The notes beneath the pieces were generated by a model. It was not told the origin of the DNA. It saw only the letters and a program-made list of their open reading frames with translations, and ran no database searches. DNA of 64,000 nt from Comamonadaceae bacterium 2PF. Its GTDB lineage: Bacteria > Pseudomonadota > Gammaproteobacteria > Burkholderiales > Burkholderiaceae_C. Below, in pieces: positions 33,981 to 44,053 of the stretch; position 1 is the stretch's first letter; every line of letters starts with the position of its first letter. Location: the NCBI GenBank assembly GCA_005502875.1, contig SCMV01000005.1, forward strand, positions 78,676 to 142,675. Reading direction: 5' to 3'. The position numbers and the translations under genes are program-made.

Positions 33981-35240
33981 TCAAGCCACGCGCCGTATAG
34001 GTTGCACATTCCAGGGGCGGCCAGTTTCGCAAGCCTCGATGAAGGCCGCCCATTTTTCCAAGGCTTGACGGCGCTCGGGGATCTCCTCGCGCACATCGTA
34101 GACAGCCTCCATGCCTTTGAGCGCGTGATTGAGTGCAATCTCGGTGATGTCGTTGGGGATCCCCATGTTTCGCATATGCCCCTTTGCCGTGCTACGGGTG
34201 TCGTGAGGGGTAAAGCGCCGCACGTCGATGTCGCCGCGATCAAAGGCCCGGGTGATTGCCGCCCAAAGCGTCGTTTTGCCCACATGAGTGTCACCCACAC
34301 GTTTGCGGCGTCGATCCGTTCTGGCAGGCAAAACCCAAGGGGAGTCACCGGAGAGGCACTGGAGACTTTTGAACCACTCTGCAACTGTTGGTGTGATGGG
34401 GACCAAAAAGCCTGTGCGCGTCTTGACCGATTCGGCTGGCACCCACCAAGTACCAAGTTCGAAGTCGATGTGCTCCCATCTGGCTTTGGCCAGTTCGATA
34501 GACCGAACACAGGTGGCCAGCAAGATGCGGAAGGCCAGGCCGTTTTCAACGCCAATGTCGCTGATGTCCTTCAGGAGTGCACGCAGTTCGTCCTCGGTCA
34601 GCATCACGCGCTTGCGAATGGGTGGGCGTGCGCCCATCAAAGCAGTGAGGTCAATGCCCACGCATGGGTTCACATTGATCAGGCGCTTGCCACACGCGTG
34701 TGCGAAAAGCAATTTCGCTGAGGTGAGCAAGCGTTTGCAGATCGTCCAGGAACGTTTGCTGGACTCAATCACGTGCACGATGTCAGCAGGGGTGACGTGG
34801 CGTACTTCCATGGAGCCCAACTTGGGCCCGATGATCTTGTCCAGATCCCACTTTCGGTAGTAGACAGTTCCCTCCGCCAATGGCGGTGTGGTCAGCTTCT
34901 TTTCCTTGTAGTCCGAGATCAACTCCCGCACTGTCCAAGCCATCTGGGTCCTCATTTTCAGGACCTTTTTGTCCGCGGCAGGATCTTTGCCTTGGTCTAC
35001 ATCAACGCGTCGCTCACGAGCAAGCTTTCGGGCTGCAGCGAGGGTCAGGTCCGGATAGTTTCCAAGCGTGATTTCTTTGCGGCGCACACCAGAGACTCGG
35101 TAGCGCAGAACCCACGTGGCGGTTCCTGCACTCGACAAGGTGAAAGTCAAGCCATCGCCATCAGATCGCGCGATGGCGGCGCCTTTTGCGATCCAGCGTC
35201 GAATCTGTACATCGTCCAGCAAATTTCCCCGGCGTGCCAT
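33981..35240 (-). CDS. int: P4-type tyrosine integrase
   Basis: A 419-aa integrase with the N-terminal arm-binding DUF4102 domain (ITLGNYPDLTLAAARKLARE), a core-binding domain (about 100-200) and a catalytic domain with Arg in CVRSIELAKARW, His-x-x-Arg in HDTRSTAKGHM, and LNHALKGMEAVYD with the second His and the Tyr. Such enzymes insert genomic islands, usually into tRNA genes; no tRNA is seen next to it. It is the rightmost element gene, followed by core chromosome, so it marks the right boundary. Three 12-bp repeats lie 15-64 bp upstream of its start. Confidence 0.93.
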   Translation of the reverse strand: MARRGNLLDDVQIRRWIAKGAAIARSDGDGLTFTLSSAGTATWVLRYRVSGVRRKEITLGNYPDLTLAAARKLARERRVDVDQGKDPAADKKVLKMRTQMAWTVRELISDYKEKKLTTPPLAEGTVYYRKWDLDKIIGPKLGSMEVRHVTPADIVHVIESSKRSWTICKRLLTSAKLLFAHACGKRLINVNPCVGIDLTALMGARPPIRKRVMLTEDELRALLKDISDIGVENGLAFRILLATCVRSIELAKARWEHIDFELGTWWVPAESVKTRTGFLVPITPTVAEWFKSLQCLSGDSPWVLPARTDRRRKRVGDTHVGKTTLWAAITRAFDRGDIDVRRFTPHDTRSTAKGHMRNMGIPNDITEIALNHALKGMEAVYDVREEIPERRQALEKWAAFIEACETGRPWNVQPIRRVA

Positions 35241-35254
35241 GGCTCGTCCTCCAA

Positions 35255-35304
35255 TGGGTAGCTAGGCGCAATTTTAGTACGCTAGCTACCCAGCTAGCTA
35301 CCCA
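35255..35304. repeat. 12-bp repeats upstream of the integrase
   Basis: GCTAGCTACCCA occurs twice in perfect tandem (35281-35292 and 35293-35304), and once inverted with one mismatch (TGGGTAGCTAGG, 35255-35266). They sit 15-64 bp upstream of the integrase start. They fit integrase arm-type sites or an operator for autoregulation. Confidence 0.55.
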
Positions 35305-35624
35305 TTTTTGTTGTGCTTCAGTGAGACGTGATGGGACGCTGTTGGAGGAAAACGCTTTGATGACAATGACTTATGGCCATTGCCTGGGATGTGTTGAACT
35401 CCCCTGAAACGCCATTTGAACTCGCAGGTGGCGAGTTTCACGGGGCGGGCAGGTCGAAATGGGGTGGGCGGATCCTAACCCGATGCACTCACTTGCCGCC
35501 AACGCATGAGAAAACGCTCAAGCTTTTCACCTCGTGGACGATGACAGCAGTTGGGCTGGTGCGCAGGCCACGTGACACAATGGGCCGCTGCGACCAGGTT
35601 TGAAGTTTTCCTGCTGTTGATCCC
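35305..35624. other. Element/chromosome junction region
   Basis: This 320-bp stretch should contain the right attachment site. I see no tRNA-like cloverleaf, no credible gene and no clear terminator. A junction cannot be fixed because the left end of the element lies outside the window. Confidence 0.3.
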
Positions 35625-36800
35625 TTGCACAGTCCCACCCTGCTGATCCTGATGACCATCCTGATGGGCCTGATGTCGCTCGTCATGGCTGCGGTCTGGC
35701 GCATCAACCGATTCGTGCCCGGTCTGACCTGGTGGATCCTTGCGCATGGCCTGGGCTTCCTGGCTTGCCTGGAGTTGCTCACCCGAGGGCGTTTGCCCGA
35801 TGTGGTGTCGGTGGCCTCGGCGCAGGGGTTGTTGCTGGGCATGGGGTACTTCATCTACGTGGGTGCCAGGCGGCACGTGGGTGATCCTCATCCGCCCCAC
35901 TGGATCGGTGCGCTGATGATCGGCGTCGTCATCTCGGTGGCGGTGTTCCTCACCACGGTGCACCCCGATTTCTCTTCCCGCTTCCTCATCCACAGCTTGG
36001 CGCTGGGGGTGCTGTTCGTGTTGACCGCGCAGGCCGTGGCCAAGGGCGGAGCCCGCGAGCACCCGGCGCGTTACCTGCTGGCCACGGTCAGCCTGATGCA
36101 TGGCCTGTTCATGTTGGGGCGGCCTTGGCTTTTCACCTTTGACCTGGACGGGCCGATGAGCCTGGCGCGGATGACGGCCATCTCGCCATTCATCCTGCTG
36201 GAGTCGGCGGTGGCGTTCAATGTGATGGCTTTTTGCGTGCTGCTGCTGGTGGCAGAGCACTCACATGGCGAGTTGCGCAGGTTGGTGGACCGCGACGAGC
36301 TGACGGGCGTGCACAGTCGCCGAGCTTTCCTGCATCGCTTGCAGCAACTCAGTGAGGGGGGCGGTCAGCGACCTGCTTTGCCCATCCTGGTGATCGACCT
36401 CGATCACTTCAAGCGCATCAACGACACCTGGGGCCACAGCGCAGGCGATGAGGCCTTGCGGCATTTCGTGGAGGTCGCGCAGCGCTGCATGCGTGTTCAA
36501 GACACGATGGGGCGCTTGGGCGGCGAGGAGTTCGCCGTGTTGTTGCCTCGCGCCTCGGTGGAGCAGGCGCAGGGGGTGGCCGAACGCCTGCGCGGGCTGC
36601 TGGTGGAGCATCCGCTCAGGCTCACCGAAGACAACGTGCGGCTGACGGCCAGCATCGGCGTGACCGTGCTGTTGCCGGGCGAGTCGCCCGAGTTGGCGCT
36701 TGGCCGCGCCGATCAGGCCATGTACCAGGCCAAGAGCGAGGGCCGCAACCGCGTGGTGTCGATGCTGGCCCCGCTCGTCACCGAGGTGCGTGTGGCGTGA
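35625..36800 (+). CDS. Membrane diguanylate cyclase (GGDEF)
   Basis: A 391-aa enzyme making cyclic di-GMP. Six or so membrane segments fill residues 1-210 (for example LLILMTILMGLMSLVMAAVW and MIGVVISVAVFLTT). The C-terminal GGDEF domain opens with RDELTGVHSRRAF, contains VIDLDHFKRINDTWGH and the active-site loop RLGGEEFAVLLP. The inhibitory site RVQD is five residues before GGEEF, as in feedback-controlled cyclases. The frame starts with TTG at 35625; no ATG lies in the hydrophobic first segment at a sensible distance. It is the first clearly chromosomal gene right of the integrase. Confidence 0.9.
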   Translation: MHSPTLLILMTILMGLMSLVMAAVWRINRFVPGLTWWILAHGLGFLACLELLTRGRLPDVVSVASAQGLLLGMGYFIYVGARRHVGDPHPPHWIGALMIGVVISVAVFLTTVHPDFSSRFLIHSLALGVLFVLTAQAVAKGGAREHPARYLLATVSLMHGLFMLGRPWLFTFDLDGPMSLARMTAISPFILLESAVAFNVMAFCVLLLVAEHSHGELRRLVDRDELTGVHSRRAFLHRLQQLSEGGGQRPALPILVIDLDHFKRINDTWGHSAGDEALRHFVEVAQRCMRVQDTMGRLGGEEFAVLLPRASVEQAQGVAERLRGLLVEHPLRLTEDNVRLTASIGVTVLLPGESPELALGRADQAMYQAKSEGRNRVVSMLAPLVTEVRVA

Positions 36801-36823
36801 GGCGCCACACTTGCTCGGCGCGC

Positions 36824-37573
<750 letters not shown>

Positions 37574-37611
37574 GGCTGGGTGTGCGTGGGTTTGAGTGGG
37601 GGAGGCGGCCC

Positions 37612-37636
37612 GAATGTTGGGCAAAACCCAGCATTC
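37612..37636 (-). promoter_or_regulatory. Hairpin in the terC leader
   Basis: GAATGCTGGG and CCCAACATTC pair with one G-T wobble around a 5-nt loop, 39-63 nt before the terC start. No T-tract follows, so it is more likely a leader structure than a terminator. Confidence 0.3.
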
Positions 37637-37757
37637 TCTGATCAAACGAGGCTCATTGCGCTCGCTGGTTATTTCGAATTTGAGGTGATCAAGATTCGAA
37701 AAAACCGAATGATTGGGCGGCGATCGAGTCGGCTGCTGCCTCCGGGCAAGCGCGACT

Positions 37758-38249
37758 TCAGCGGCGTTGTCGGACCACGAAGTGATAGGCCCAGCCGGCT
37801 TCGGCCGTGTGGCTTTCGCGGCTGACCTCATGGAAGGCGTTGCGGTCCCATTGCGGGAAAAAGGTGTCGCCGTCGAAGTCGGCATCGACCTCGGTCAGCA
37901 CGAGCTCGTCGGCCAGGGGCAGGGCCTGGGCGTAGAGCTCGCCGCCACCGATGACGAAGACCTTGGGCACGTTGGCCGTGGCGGCCAGGGCGCTGGCCAG
38001 GTCATGGAAAACCTCGGCACCTTCGGCCTGCCACGCGGTGTTGCGCGTGATGACGATGTTGCGCCGACCCGGCAGCGGTCGGCCGATGGAGTCCCAGGTC
38101 TTGCGACCCATGATGACCGGGCAGCCCAGCGTGGTGCGCTTGAAGAACTTCAGGTCTTCGGGCAGGCGCCACAGCAGGGCGTTGTCTTTGCCGATGGCTC
38201 CGTTGCGGGCCACGGCGGCGATCAGCGAGAGCGTGCGGTTGTTCAACAT
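37758..38249 (-). CDS. folA: Dihydrofolate reductase
   Basis: A 163-aa DHFR that reduces dihydrofolate with NADPH. Landmarks are LIAAVARNGAIGKDNALLWRLPEDL with the catalytic Asp/Glu-position acidic residue, VIMGRKTWDSIGRPLPGR, and KVFVIGGGELYAQALPLAD for NADPH binding. It follows thyA by 12 bp, the usual partnership, since thymidylate synthase produces its substrate. Confidence 0.97.
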   Translation of the reverse strand: MLNNRTLSLIAAVARNGAIGKDNALLWRLPEDLKFFKRTTLGCPVIMGRKTWDSIGRPLPGRRNIVITRNTAWQAEGAEVFHDLASALAATANVPKVFVIGGGELYAQALPLADELVLTEVDADFDGDTFFPQWDRNAFHEVSRESHTAEAGWAYHFVVRQRR

Positions 38250-38261
38250 CGAAAGCCGTCC

Positions 38262-39104
38262 TCAGACCGCCACCGGTGCCTTGATGGCCGGGTGGTGTTC
38301 GTACTCGAGCACTTCGAAGTCTTCGTACTCGTAGTCGAAGATCGAAGCGGGCTTGCGCTTGATGTTGAGCAGGGGGTAGGGGTGCGGTGTGCGGCTGAGC
38401 TGCAGCTCGACCTGCTCGGTGTGGTTCGAGTAGATGTGGCAGTCGCCGCCTGTCCAGACGAAGTCGCCGACGTCGAGGTCGCATTGCTGGGCCAGCATGT
38501 GGGTCAGCAGCGCGTAGGACGCGATGTTGAAGGGCACGCCCAGGAAGATGTCGGCGCTGCGCTGGTAGAGCTGGCAGCTGAGCTTGGGGCGGCCGCCATC
38601 TTGCGCGGGGGCCACGTAGAACTGGAAGAAGGCGTGGCAAGGCGGCAGCGCCATCTGGTCGATCAGGCCGGGGTTCCAGGCGCTGACGATGATGCGGCGC
38701 GAGTCGGGCGAGGTTTTGAGCTGCTTGACGACCTCGGCGATCTGGTCGACATGGGTGCCGTCAGGCTTGGGCCAGTTGCGCCACTGCACGCCATAGACCG
38801 GGCCGAGCGAGCCGTCCGCGCGGGCCCATTCGTCCCAGATGGTGACGCCACGCTCTTGCAGCCACTTGACGTTGTCGTCACCACGCAGGAACCACAGCAG
38901 CTCGATGATGATGGATTTGAGGTGCACCTTCTTGGTCGTGACCAGCGGGAAGCCTTCGGACAGGTCGAAGCGCATCTGGTGGCCGAAGACGCTGCGCGTG
39001 CCGGTGCCGGTGCGGTCGGTCTTGAGCACGCCATGGGTGTGCACGTGGCGCATGAAGTCTTCGTACTGGCTGCGCACGGGGCGCTGAGCGGGGAGGGTGG
39101 TCAC
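38262..39104 (-). CDS. thyA: Thymidylate synthase
   Basis: A 280-aa ThyA that methylates dUMP with methylenetetrahydrofolate. Motifs include [17 protein letters not shown], the active-site Cys in [32 protein letters not shown], and DCHIYSNH. The start appears to be GTG at 39104. Upstream on the same strand is the OmpA-like gene, separated by two strong hairpins. Confidence 0.97.
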   Translation of the reverse strand: MTTLPAQRPVRSQYEDFMRHVHTHGVLKTDRTGTGTRSVFGHQMRFDLSEGFPLVTTKKVHLKSIIIELLWFLRGDDNVKWLQERGVTIWDEWARADGSLGPVYGVQWRNWPKPDGTHVDQIAEVVKQLKTSPDSRRIIVSAWNPGLIDQMALPPCHAFFQFYVAPAQDGGRPKLSCQLYQRSADIFLGVPFNIASYALLTHMLAQQCDLDVGDFVWTGGDCHIYSNHTEQVELQLSRTPHPYPLLNIKRKPASIFDYEYEDFEVLEYEHHPAIKAPVAV

Positions 39105-39130
39105 GTCGAGGTTCTCGAAGGTGGGCGCCG

Positions 39131-39160
39131 CAAAGGCAACAGCCGGGATTATCCCGGCTG
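39131..39160 (-). terminator. Terminator hairpin after the OmpA-like gene
   Basis: A perfect 9-bp stem, CAGCCGGGA/TCCCGGCTG, with a 3-nt loop (39140-39160), followed on the minus strand by TTGCCTTT. It lies between the OmpA-like gene and thyA. A second hairpin (CCGGGC/GCCCGG, about 39178-39208) lies just before it. Confidence 0.6.
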
Positions 39161-39218
39161 CGGAGGTCGTTGGCTCGGGCCCGGGCCTTCGTTGGATGAA
39201 AGCCCGGGGTGTGTGGCC

Positions 39219-39923
39219 TCAGTTGGCCTGTGCCGGGTCTCGCATGAAGATTTCGACGCGGCGATTCTTGGCGCGGCCTTCGGCCGTGTCGTTGCTGGCC
39301 AGGGGCTCGCGCGAACCACGGCCCACCACCTCGATGCGGTTGGCAGCGATGCCACGGTCTTCGAGGAAGTCACGCACGCTCTCGGCGCGTTCGCGCGACA
39401 GCGGGTTGTTGATGGCGTCGCTGCCCGTGCTGTCGGTGTGGCCGACCACGCGCACCAGCGTGCCCTGACCACCCGACTTCAGGCCGCTGGCGAAGGCGTC
39501 GAGCACGCTGCGCAACTCAGGCTTGAGGGCCGCGCTGCCGGTGGCGAACGAGATGTCGTTGGGGATGTCGAGTTTGAGCTGGTTGTCGTCGGTGCGGCTG
39601 ACTTCAACGGGGGTGCCTTGCGTGGCGGCTTCCATGGCGCGGCGCTGGTCTTCCATGCGCTTGGACCAAAGGTTGCCAGCCAGGGCCCCGGCTGCGGCGC
39701 CAATGGCCGCGCCGCGCACGGTGTTCTTGCCCCCGGTCATGGAGCCGATGGCCGCACCCGCCACGGCACCGATGCCTGCGCCGACGGCCGTGCCCTTTTC
39801 TTGTGGGCCCATGGTTTCGCAGCCGGAGGTCAGCAGGGCCACGGCGATGGCGCTGCCAACGATCAGGGTGCGATGCAAGGTGGTTTGCGGGCGGAACATG
39901 GTGAGCGAGGTCTGGTGGATCAT
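39219..39923 (-). CDS. OmpA-family lipoprotein with glycine zipper
   Basis: A 234-aa outer-membrane lipoprotein. The signal peptide (TLIVGSAIAVALLTSGC) ends in a lipobox Cys near residue 31. A glycine zipper follows (AVGAGIGAVAGAAIGSMTGG and a second half). The C-terminal OmpA domain binds peptidoglycan: ISFATGSAALKPEL, VVGHTDSTGSDAINNPLS and the closing GRAKNRRVEIFM. It resembles YiaD-type proteins. The ATG at 39923 has AGGAG 8 nt upstream. Confidence 0.92.
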   Translation of the reverse strand: MIHQTSLTMFRPQTTLHRTLIVGSAIAVALLTSGCETMGPQEKGTAVGAGIGAVAGAAIGSMTGGKNTVRGAAIGAAAGALAGNLWSKRMEDQRRAMEAATQGTPVEVSRTDDNQLKLDIPNDISFATGSAALKPELRSVLDAFASGLKSGGQGTLVRVVGHTDSTGSDAINNPLSRERAESVRDFLEDRGIAANRIEVVGRGSREPLASNDTAEGRAKNRRVEIFMRDPAQAN

Positions 39924-40021
39924 CTTGTCAACTCCTGTGGGTGCCGGGGTCGGCACAGTTTGCTCAACGCAGCAGGCCGTGCGTCGGATGACCTGCGCAA
40001 CCTGCGGTGGGCAACGTGTGC

Positions 40022-41839
40022 TCAGGCGGCTGCCTGGTCGAACTGCATGGCCGCCAGCCGGGCGTACAGGCCGTTTCGCGCCATGAGCTCGGTGTGGGTG
40101 CCCGCGTCGATGATGCGGCCGTTGTCCATCACGACGATGCGGTCGGCGTTGACCACGGTGCTCAGCCGGTGGGCGATGACCAGGGTCGTGCGGCCCTTCA
40201 TGGCCTCTTCGAGCGCGGCCTGCACGGCGCGCTCGCTGTCCGAGTCGAGGGCGCTGGTGGCTTCGTCGAGCAGCAACAACGGGGCGTTTTTCAAGATGGC
40301 CCGGGCGATGCTGATGCGTTGTCGCTGGCCACCAGACAGGCGCACGCCTCGCTCGCCCAGGAAGGTGTGGTACCCCTCGGGCAGGCGCTGCAGGAAGTCG
40401 TGGGCGTGGGCGGCGCGGGCTGCGGCAAAGACCTCCTCGTCCGAGGCCGATGGGCGCCCGTAGCGGATGTTCTCCATCGCGCTGGTCGAGAAGATGGTGC
40501 TGTCCTGGGGGACGATGCCGATGCGCTCGCGCAGCGCGTCCAGCTTGGCTTCGGGCAGCTTGACGCCGTCGATTTCGACGTGCCCGCCTTGTGGGTCGTA
40601 GTAGCGCAGCAGCAGCTGGAACACGGTGCTTTTGCCCGCGCCGCTGGGGCCGACCAGGGCCACGGTTTCGCCGGCGGCAACTTGAAGGCTGAAGTCCTCC
40701 AGTGCGGGCTGGGCAGGCCTGGAGGGGTAGTGGAACTGCACGCCCGTCAGCTTCACGGTGGAGCCGGCCGTGGTCATCGGCAGCGAGCGAGCTTGCGTGG
40801 GCGACTCGATGCGCGAGCGCGCCTGCAGCAGCTCCATCATGCGCTCGGTGGCCCCAGCGGCACGCAGGATGTCACCGTACACCTCGGAGAGCGCAGCAAC
40901 CGAGCTCAGCAGCAGGATCACGTAGACCACGGTCTGACCCATGTGGCCGGCCGTGATGCGGCCGTCGAGCACGGCTTGGGTGCCCTGATACAGGCCCCAC
41001 AGCAGGGCCCCGGTGGTGGCGGTGATGATGAAGCCCACCAGCAGGGCGCGTGCGCGGATGCGGCGCTCGCCGGTGCGAAAGGCGTTCTCGTTGGCTTCGC
41101 TGAAACGCTGGGCTTCGCGCGACTCGGCGGTGTAGCTTTGCACCACGGGCACGGCGTTGAGCACCTCGGCGGCGATGGCCGAGGAGTCGGCGATGCGGTC
41201 CTGGCTGGCGCGCGACAGGCGCCTGACGCGCCGGCCGTAGGCGATGGCGGGCAGCACGATCAGCACGAGGCCGCCCAGAACCTGGGCCATCACCACGGGG
41301 TTGGTCACCACCAGCATCGTCAGGGCGCCGATGGCCATGATCACGTTGCGCAGGCCCATGGACACGCTGGTGCCCACCACGGTCTGGATCAAGGTGGTGT
41401 CGGCGGTCAGGCGCGAGAGCACCTCGCCGGTTTGTGTGGTCTCGAAGAACTCGGGGCTTTGACGCAGGACGTGGGCGTAAACGGCGCCTTTGATGTCGGA
41501 CGTGATGCGCTCGCCAAGCCAGGTCACCATGAAGTAGCGAGACGCTGAAAAAACGCCCAGCGCAGCGCCCACCGCGAACAGGGCCAGGAAATGCTGGCGC
41601 ATCTGCATGACGCGCTCGCCGGGGTCGGGCGAGACGAAGCCTTGGTCGATCAAGGTTCGAAGGGCCAGCGGCAGCACCAGCGTCGTCACGGCCGCCAGCA
41701 CCAGGAACAGCCCTGCGAGCGCGATGCGGCCTCGGTACGGCATGAGGAAGGGGCGCAGTGAGCCCAGTGGGCGGATGGACTTGCCTGCGGCGGCGGGGCT
41801 GGTCGTGGACATGTTGGGTCTGGGCTCGGCGGTGGCCAT
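40022..41839 (-). CDS. MsbA-like ABC exporter (fused permease and ATPase)
   Basis: A 605-aa half-transporter. Six membrane segments lie in residues 25-330. The ATPase has Walker A GPSGAGKST (about 395), signature LSGGQRQR (about 500), Walker B LLLLDEATSAL (about 519) and the H-loop VIAHRLSTV. Substrate unknown: lipid or drug export are both possible. It is divergent from the marR-like gene and shares its short control region. ATG at 41839 or 41812 may be the start. Confidence 0.92.
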   Translation of the reverse strand: MATAEPRPNMSTTSPAAAGKSIRPLGSLRPFLMPYRGRIALAGLFLVLAAVTTLVLPLALRTLIDQGFVSPDPGERVMQMRQHFLALFAVGAALGVFSASRYFMVTWLGERITSDIKGAVYAHVLRQSPEFFETTQTGEVLSRLTADTTLIQTVVGTSVSMGLRNVIMAIGALTMLVVTNPVVMAQVLGGLVLIVLPAIAYGRRVRRLSRASQDRIADSSAIAAEVLNAVPVVQSYTAESREAQRFSEANENAFRTGERRIRARALLVGFIITATTGALLWGLYQGTQAVLDGRITAGHMGQTVVYVILLLSSVAALSEVYGDILRAAGATERMMELLQARSRIESPTQARSLPMTTAGSTVKLTGVQFHYPSRPAQPALEDFSLQVAAGETVALVGPSGAGKSTVFQLLLRYYDPQGGHVEIDGVKLPEAKLDALRERIGIVPQDSTIFSTSAMENIRYGRPSASDEEVFAAARAAHAHDFLQRLPEGYHTFLGERGVRLSGGQRQRISIARAILKNAPLLLLDEATSALDSDSERAVQAALEEAMKGRTTLVIAHRLSTVVNADRIVVMDNGRIIDAGTHTELMARNGLYARLAAMQFDQAAA

Positions 41840-41882
41840 GCCTGGCGGCGTGCGAAGTTCGCGTGGCCTTGATTATGATGCC

Positions 41883-41911
41883 TTGACAATATTTGCGTAG
41901 GCAAATAAATT
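41883..41911 (+). promoter_or_regulatory. MarR promoter with overlapping operator
   Basis: TTGACA (41883-41888) and TAAATT (41906-41911) are 17 bp apart. Inside the spacer is a palindrome, TATTTGC GTAG GCAAATA (41890-41907), the size and type MarR dimers bind. Binding would block this promoter and perhaps the divergent ABC-exporter promoter. Confidence 0.6.
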
Positions 41912-41918
41912 TGCCCCC

Positions 41919-42446
41919 ATGAACGCTCAGCGCACCCCTGGTCCGATCTACGACCGGGCCACCTACACCCGCGAGAACAGCATGGGCTACCTCATGCGTC
42001 GCATCACTCAGCTGATGGTGGGGCAGGTGGACCGGAGGCTGGGGTGCACGGGGTTGACCCACGCCCAGTGGGCGCCCTTGTTCCTGATCCACCGTGGCGA
42101 GGCCAACACCCTTGCTGCGCTCGCGCGTGAGCTGCAGGTGGATGCCGGGGCCTTGACCCGCACGCTCGACCGGCTCGAAGCCAAGGGGCTGTGCCGGCGC
42201 GAGCGCTCTGCCGAGGACCGCCGCGTGGTGCACCTGATGCTCACGTCCGAAGGCGAGAAGGCCGCCGAGCCCGTGCCTGGCATCTTGTGCGATGTCTCCA
42301 ACGCGATGCTGCAGGGCTTTTCGCAAGCCGAGTGGGAGACCTTGATGGGTTTCCTGCAGCGGATCGTGGGCAACGCCGAGGCGCTCAAAGACTGCCCGCA
42401 GGGCGAGTGCTCGGGCGAAGGCGCCCCTCCAATCGACGCGAGCTGA
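41919..42446 (+). CDS. MarR-family regulator
   Basis: A 175-aa winged-helix repressor. The helix-turn-helix is seen in TLAALARELQVDAGALTRTLDRLEAKG and the wing in RRERSAEDRRVVHLML. It resembles EmrR/MprA-type regulators of multidrug efflux. It is followed at 57 bp by the NodT-HlyD-EmrB efflux genes. It probably represses itself and that operon through the palindrome overlapping its promoter, relieved by drug-like ligands. Confidence 0.93.
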   Translation: MNAQRTPGPIYDRATYTRENSMGYLMRRITQLMVGQVDRRLGCTGLTHAQWAPLFLIHRGEANTLAALARELQVDAGALTRTLDRLEAKGLCRRERSAEDRRVVHLMLTSEGEKAAEPVPGILCDVSNAMLQGFSQAEWETLMGFLQRIVGNAEALKDCPQGECSGEGAPPIDAS

Positions 42447-42502
42447 CGCGCGCCCAGATCGAAAGTCAGCGGGCTGCTGCAGCCCGCAAGAAGGTGTTTC
42501 CG

Positions 42503-44053
42503 ATGACGCAGTCCAATCGTTTGCCGCAGGCAGGACCCGTGACCCGAGCGAGTCGACCGATGACCTGGTTCGCAGCCGTGGGGCTGGGGGCCCTGCTTGC
42601 TGGTTGTTCGCACCAGGCCATTCAGCCGAAGCTGACCGCGGTGGAGGCCAGCGCCCTGGGCGTGAACCCGAGCGGGCCGCAGCCGGTTTCTGCGCAGTTG
42701 CCCGAGTGGTGGAAGGCGTGCGGCGACGCTCAACTCGATGCCCTGATCGATCAGGCGCTGGCGGACAGCCCGACCATCCAGGTGGCTCAGACCCGCCTGC
42801 AGCGTGCCCAGGCCCAGGAAATGCTCAGCGGGGGGGCGGACCGGCCGCAATTGCAGCTCACGGGCAAGACCGATCGCCAGCGCTTCACCGAACATGGCTT
42901 GTACCCGCCACCCGTGGCCGGCTCGACGCTGACCACGGGCACCTTGCAATTCGAGGGCACCTGGGAGCTGGACCTGTTCGGCAGGCAGCGCGCTGAAATC
43001 GAGGCCAGCATCGGTCAGCGCCGCGCCTCCGAGGCCGACCTGCAGGCAGCGCGCCTGCTGCTGTCCTCGCAAGTGGCCCGTCAGTATGTGCAAGTCGGCC
43101 GGTTGCAGGCGCAGCGCGAGGTGGCGGTGCGCACGCTGGCTCAGCGAGAGGAGGTCCTGGCGCTGATCCGTCAGCGGGTCGAGGCGGGCCTGGACACCAA
43201 CGTGGAGCTGCGGCAAGGGCAGGGCGCGGTGCCCGACACGCGCCAGCAGATCGCCGCGCTCGACGAGCAGATCAGCCTGGCTCGACATGCGCTGGCCGTG
43301 CTGACCGGGCGCGCACCCAAGTCCCTGGACGATTTGCGCGTTTCGCTTGAGCGCTTGCGCCCGCCCGATGTGCCTCAGAGCCTGCCGCTGGACCTGCTGG
43401 CTCGCCGCGCCGACGTGATGGCTGCGCGCTGGCGCGTTGAGTCGGCGCGCGGCATGAGCGACGCAGCGCGCGCGACCTTCTACCCCAACATCGACCTGAC
43501 GAGCTACGCAGGCTACAACGCCATCGGGCTGAGCCAGGTGCTCCAGGCCAGCAGCCTGCAATGGGGTTTGCTGCCCGCCATCCACCTGCCGATCTTCGAC
43601 GGTGACAGGCGCCTGGGCAACCTCAGTGCGCGCGTGGCCGACCAGGATGCGGCGGTGGCGACTTACAACCAGACCGTTTTGCAGGCTGTGCAGGAAACGC
43701 TCGACCAGGTCGACAGCGTGCGATCGGTGGCCCGCCAGCAAGGCGAGCAGCAGGCTGCGCAAGGCCACATCGAATCGGCCCACGACCTGGCCACGCAACG
43801 CTATCGCGCGGGACTGGGTGCCTACCTCACGGTGCTGTCTGCCGAATCTGCCGTGCTGGCTCAGCGCCGGCAGGCCGTTGACCTCCAGGCCCGCGCGCTC
43901 GACACCCGCTTTGCCCTGATCCGCGCCGTGGGTGGCGGCTGGCCCTTGGCCTCAGCCACAGCTGCATCGCCCTCTGCTGAATCACCGGTGGTGACGCCTG
44001 CTGCGTCGCCCCTCACCCAGAACTCCCCCTCGCAGTCCGGAGACCGTTCATGA
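42503..44053 (+). CDS. NodT-family outer-membrane efflux lipoprotein
   Basis: A 516-aa TolC-like channel lipoprotein. The signal peptide (WFAAVGLGALLAGC) ends in a lipobox Cys at residue 35. The paired helical repeats of outer-membrane factors follow, with the NodT hallmarks LPEWWKACGD near the start and FEGTWELDLFGRQRAEIEA. It is the outer-membrane part of a tripartite pump. AAGAAGG lies upstream of the ATG at 42503; its stop overlaps the next start (ATGA). Confidence 0.92.
   Translation: MTQSNRLPQAGPVTRASRPMTWFAAVGLGALLAGCSHQAIQPKLTAVEASALGVNPSGPQPVSAQLPEWWKACGDAQLDALIDQALADSPTIQVAQTRLQRAQAQEMLSGGADRPQLQLTGKTDRQRFTEHGLYPPPVAGSTLTTGTLQFEGTWELDLFGRQRAEIEASIGQRRASEADLQAARLLLSSQVARQYVQVGRLQAQREVAVRTLAQREEVLALIRQRVEAGLDTNVELRQGQGAVPDTRQQIAALDEQISLARHALAVLTGRAPKSLDDLRVSLERLRPPDVPQSLPLDLLARRADVMAARWRVESARGMSDAARATFYPNIDLTSYAGYNAIGLSQVLQASSLQWGLLPAIHLPIFDGDRRLGNLSARVADQDAAVATYNQTVLQAVQETLDQVDSVRSVARQQGEQQAAQGHIESAHDLATQRYRAGLGAYLTVLSAESAVLAQRRQAVDLQARALDTRFALIRAVGGGWPLASATAASPSAESPVVTPAASPLTQNSPSQSGDRS

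Noticed and set aside
35241..35624. tRNA gene as integration target
   Set aside because: No T-loop, anticodon arm or acceptor-stem pattern was found on either strand.
37574..37757. yybP-ykoY manganese riboswitch before terC
   Set aside because: The conserved core sequences of that riboswitch are not present in the leader.
37713..40463. Very long plus-strand open frame (916 codons) opposite folA, thyA and the OmpA-like gene
   Set aside because: It is the antisense shadow of three clear genes in GC-rich DNA; composition is unnatural and no family is recognisable.
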